A DNA stretch of 59,844 nt, from the NCBI GenBank assembly GCA_026413325.1, contig JANZYW010000005.1, positions 1-59,844 on the forward strand. The letters run 5' to 3'. The notes below the pieces were generated by a model. That model was not told the DNA's origin and did no database searches. It saw only the letters and a list, made by a program, of their open reading frames with translations. This stretch comes from Bacteroidia bacterium. GTDB taxonomy: Bacteria; Bacteroidota; Bacteroidia; SpSt-205. Positions 58,723 through 59,844 of the stretch are shown one piece after another (the first letter of the stretch is position 1; every line of letters begins with the position of its first letter). The translations under genes and the position numbers were made by a program.

Positions 58723-59844
58723 ATGGTTCGTCCCTTATGGCTTGTGGGTAGTGTTATGGCTTTTCTCTCCGCTCAGGAATGTGGTATTATCTACATCACC
58801 CCGACCGGTGCCAACAGCGGCGTTGCGGGGACTCGAGCGAATCCCGCCAGCCTTTCTTACGGTCTTAGTTTAGTTTCTCCCTCTGCTCGATATCTTCGCC
58901 TGGCAGTAGGTACGTATACGTTGAATGGGCCTCTGAGCCTTTCCGACAGCCTTATCATAGAGGGTGGGTATCTCCCCGGATCAAATTGGCAAAAGACTAA
59001 TACAGCTACGACCAAATTAGTTCGCAGCACAGCGAATGTCGAGCCTAATCCGGCCCGATTGACGGCTATTCAGGCAACGGGACGGAGAGGCTTCCGCCTA
59101 CAGGATTTGGAGATAGAGGTGGCCAATGCTCCTGCGGCGGGTGTCTCGATATATGGCCTGTATCTCAACGGGTGCAGGGACTATACGATCGCTCGGTGCA
59201 AGATCCATGCAGGAAAGGGGGGAGATGGGGTGAATGGCCTCCCCGGTACGAATGGGGCAGCAGGCGCTCCGGGTCAACCTGGGGGGCTCGGATGTCGCCG
59301 GTGTGATCCTACGACTGCTCCCTATACCAATTTGGGAGGGAGTGGTGGGAATAGCTGGTCTAGTGGGCTACGAGCGGGTGGTGCAGGGGGGAATGGAGGC
59401 AATCGAGGGACGGGTACAAACTGTGTCTTCTGCTCTCTTTGTGATCCGGGCGTGATTTCTGCCCCAAACGGACAAAACGGCCTTCCCGGAAACGGACCAG
59501 GTGCGGGGGGAGGGGGTGCAGGCAAGCCAGGTCTCTGCTATTGCACCAATGGCCTCAATGCTACCGACATTATAAACTACTTCAATAACTGCCCCACCCC
59601 TTTTTCTGACCCAGCTCATACAGGAGAGGATGGGCAGCCTGGAGCCGATGGCCAAGATGGCCAAGATGGCCAGGATGGAGTAGCACAATTCACGGGCGGA
59701 TACTTCGTTCCTCAGGACGGTACGGATGGCACAGATGGTACAGATGGGAGTGGAGGAGGAGGCGGAGGGGGCGGAGGGAGTATTGGATGCATACCCGGGC
59801 TAAGCGGGGCTACATATGATTGGAATAGTCCAGGAGGGGGGGGA
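58723..59844 (+). CDS. Gly-rich, collagen-like exported protein (3' end outside window)
   Basis: Open for 374 codons to the window edge, so the protein is incomplete. It has a signal peptide (1 to about 18, ending LSAQ) and a domain (about 20-165) opening with ECGIIYITPTGANSG, then PASLSYGLSL, LRLAVGTYTLNG and SLIIEGGYL, the pattern of right-handed beta-helix surface proteins. Then come long Gly-rich stretches with collagen-like triplets: GDGVNGLPGTNGAAGAPGQP, GADGQDGQDGQDG and GTDGTDGTDG, poly-Gly, and scattered Cys-x2-Cys pairs. The continuation probably holds more repeats and a T9SS sorting domain. No function is known. Confidence 0.8.
   Translation, partial: MVRPLWLVGSVMAFLSAQECGIIYITPTGANSGVAGTRANPASLSYGLSLVSPSARYLRLAVGTYTLNGPLSLSDSLIIEGGYLPGSNWQKTNTATTKLVRSTANVEPNPARLTAIQATGRRGFRLQDLEIEVANAPAAGVSIYGLYLNGCRDYTIARCKIHAGKGGDGVNGLPGTNGAAGAPGQPGGLGCRRCDPTTAPYTNLGGSGGNSWSSGLRAGGAGGNGGNRGTGTNCVFCSLCDPGVISAPNGQNGLPGNGPGAGGGGAGKPGLCYCTNGLNATDIINYFNNCPTPFSDPAHTGEDGQPGADGQDGQDGQDGVAQFTGGYFVPQDGTDGTDGTDGSGGGGGGGGGSIGCIPGLSGATYDWNSPGGGG
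59647..59679 (+). repeat. 9-bp tandem repeat in the Gly-rich gene
   Basis: GATGGCCAA occurs about three and a half times in a row and encodes Gly-Gln-Asp triplets. Length variation by slippage is possible. Confidence 0.8.
59716..59748 (+). repeat. second 9-bp tandem repeat in the Gly-rich gene
   Basis: About three copies of GATGGTACA-like units encode Gly-Thr-Asp triplets, directly before a poly-Gly run. Confidence 0.75.

Overview
The window reads as a compact chromosomal segment of a Bacteroidota bacterium. Base composition looks close to half G+C by eye. The assignment rests on type IX secretion system (T9SS) sorting domains of both A and B type, a PorX-type response regulator with a PglZ domain, two PorE-like TPR/propeller/OmpA proteins, Bacteroidota-typical small families (DUF4783, DUF2795), a glycogen synthase/phosphorylase fusion, and many copies of the Bacteroidota -7 promoter box TAnnTTTG. 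Genus cannot be read from the sequence. No tRNA, rRNA, CRISPR array, insertion sequence or prophage was seen.

Layout. 0.1-5 kb: a leftward operon SOD - guaA - TPR/periplasmic-binding-like protein - ThiF/rhodanese. 4.9-8 kb: rightward ureohydrolase, M1 peptidase, ThiE/TenI. 8-13.4 kb: fused E1 alpha-beta dehydrogenase, convergent nadC and a DUF4783 gene, then an MCC-type carboxyltransferase. 13.5-28.3 kb: a signalling stretch with an ECF sigma factor, recN, a propeller histidine kinase, a response regulator, a response regulator-SpoIIE phosphatase, recJ, a frameshifted T9SS cargo gene, a GAF-SpoIIE phosphatase, porX and tsaE. 28.3-32.7 kb: panC, a dicarboxylate/amino-acid symporter, a small membrane protein, a baeRF-like protein and tpiA, closed by a clear terminator. 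32.8-40.7 kb: surface proteins (one T9SS type B, one propeller T9SS type A), an AAG-type DNA glycosylase, a rhomboid protease, DUF2795, and an HdrC/HdrB-like Fe-S pair. 40.9-48.9 kb: the glycogen synthase/phosphorylase fusion and the two tandem PorE-like genes. 48.9-55.8 kb: an S2P-like protease, glutaryl-CoA-dehydrogenase-like ACAD, scpB, a second rhomboid, an unknown exported protein and gyrA. 55.9-59.8 kb: an outer-membrane-type protein, a T9SS-exported alpha/beta hydrolase with an SprB-like repeat, a methyltransferase, and a Gly-rich collagen-like protein cut by the window edge.

The most striking feature is regulatory. Most genes that begin a transcription unit have a TAnnTTTG box ending only 3-5 nt before the start codon (13 exact and 4 near matches). 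In Bacteroidota transcription starts about four bases after this box, so these genes are predicted to make leaderless mRNAs. The rule also decides several start codons, including GTG starts for gyrA, the unknown exported gene and the glycogen fusion. A second theme is T9SS and its regulation: porX, two PorE-like anchors, several cargo proteins, and an ECF sigma factor plus histidine kinase and SpoIIE phosphatases in one neighbourhood.

Gene density is very high: many ATGA overlaps, convergent pairs with touching or interleaved stop codons, and no gene-free stretch longer than about 250 bases.
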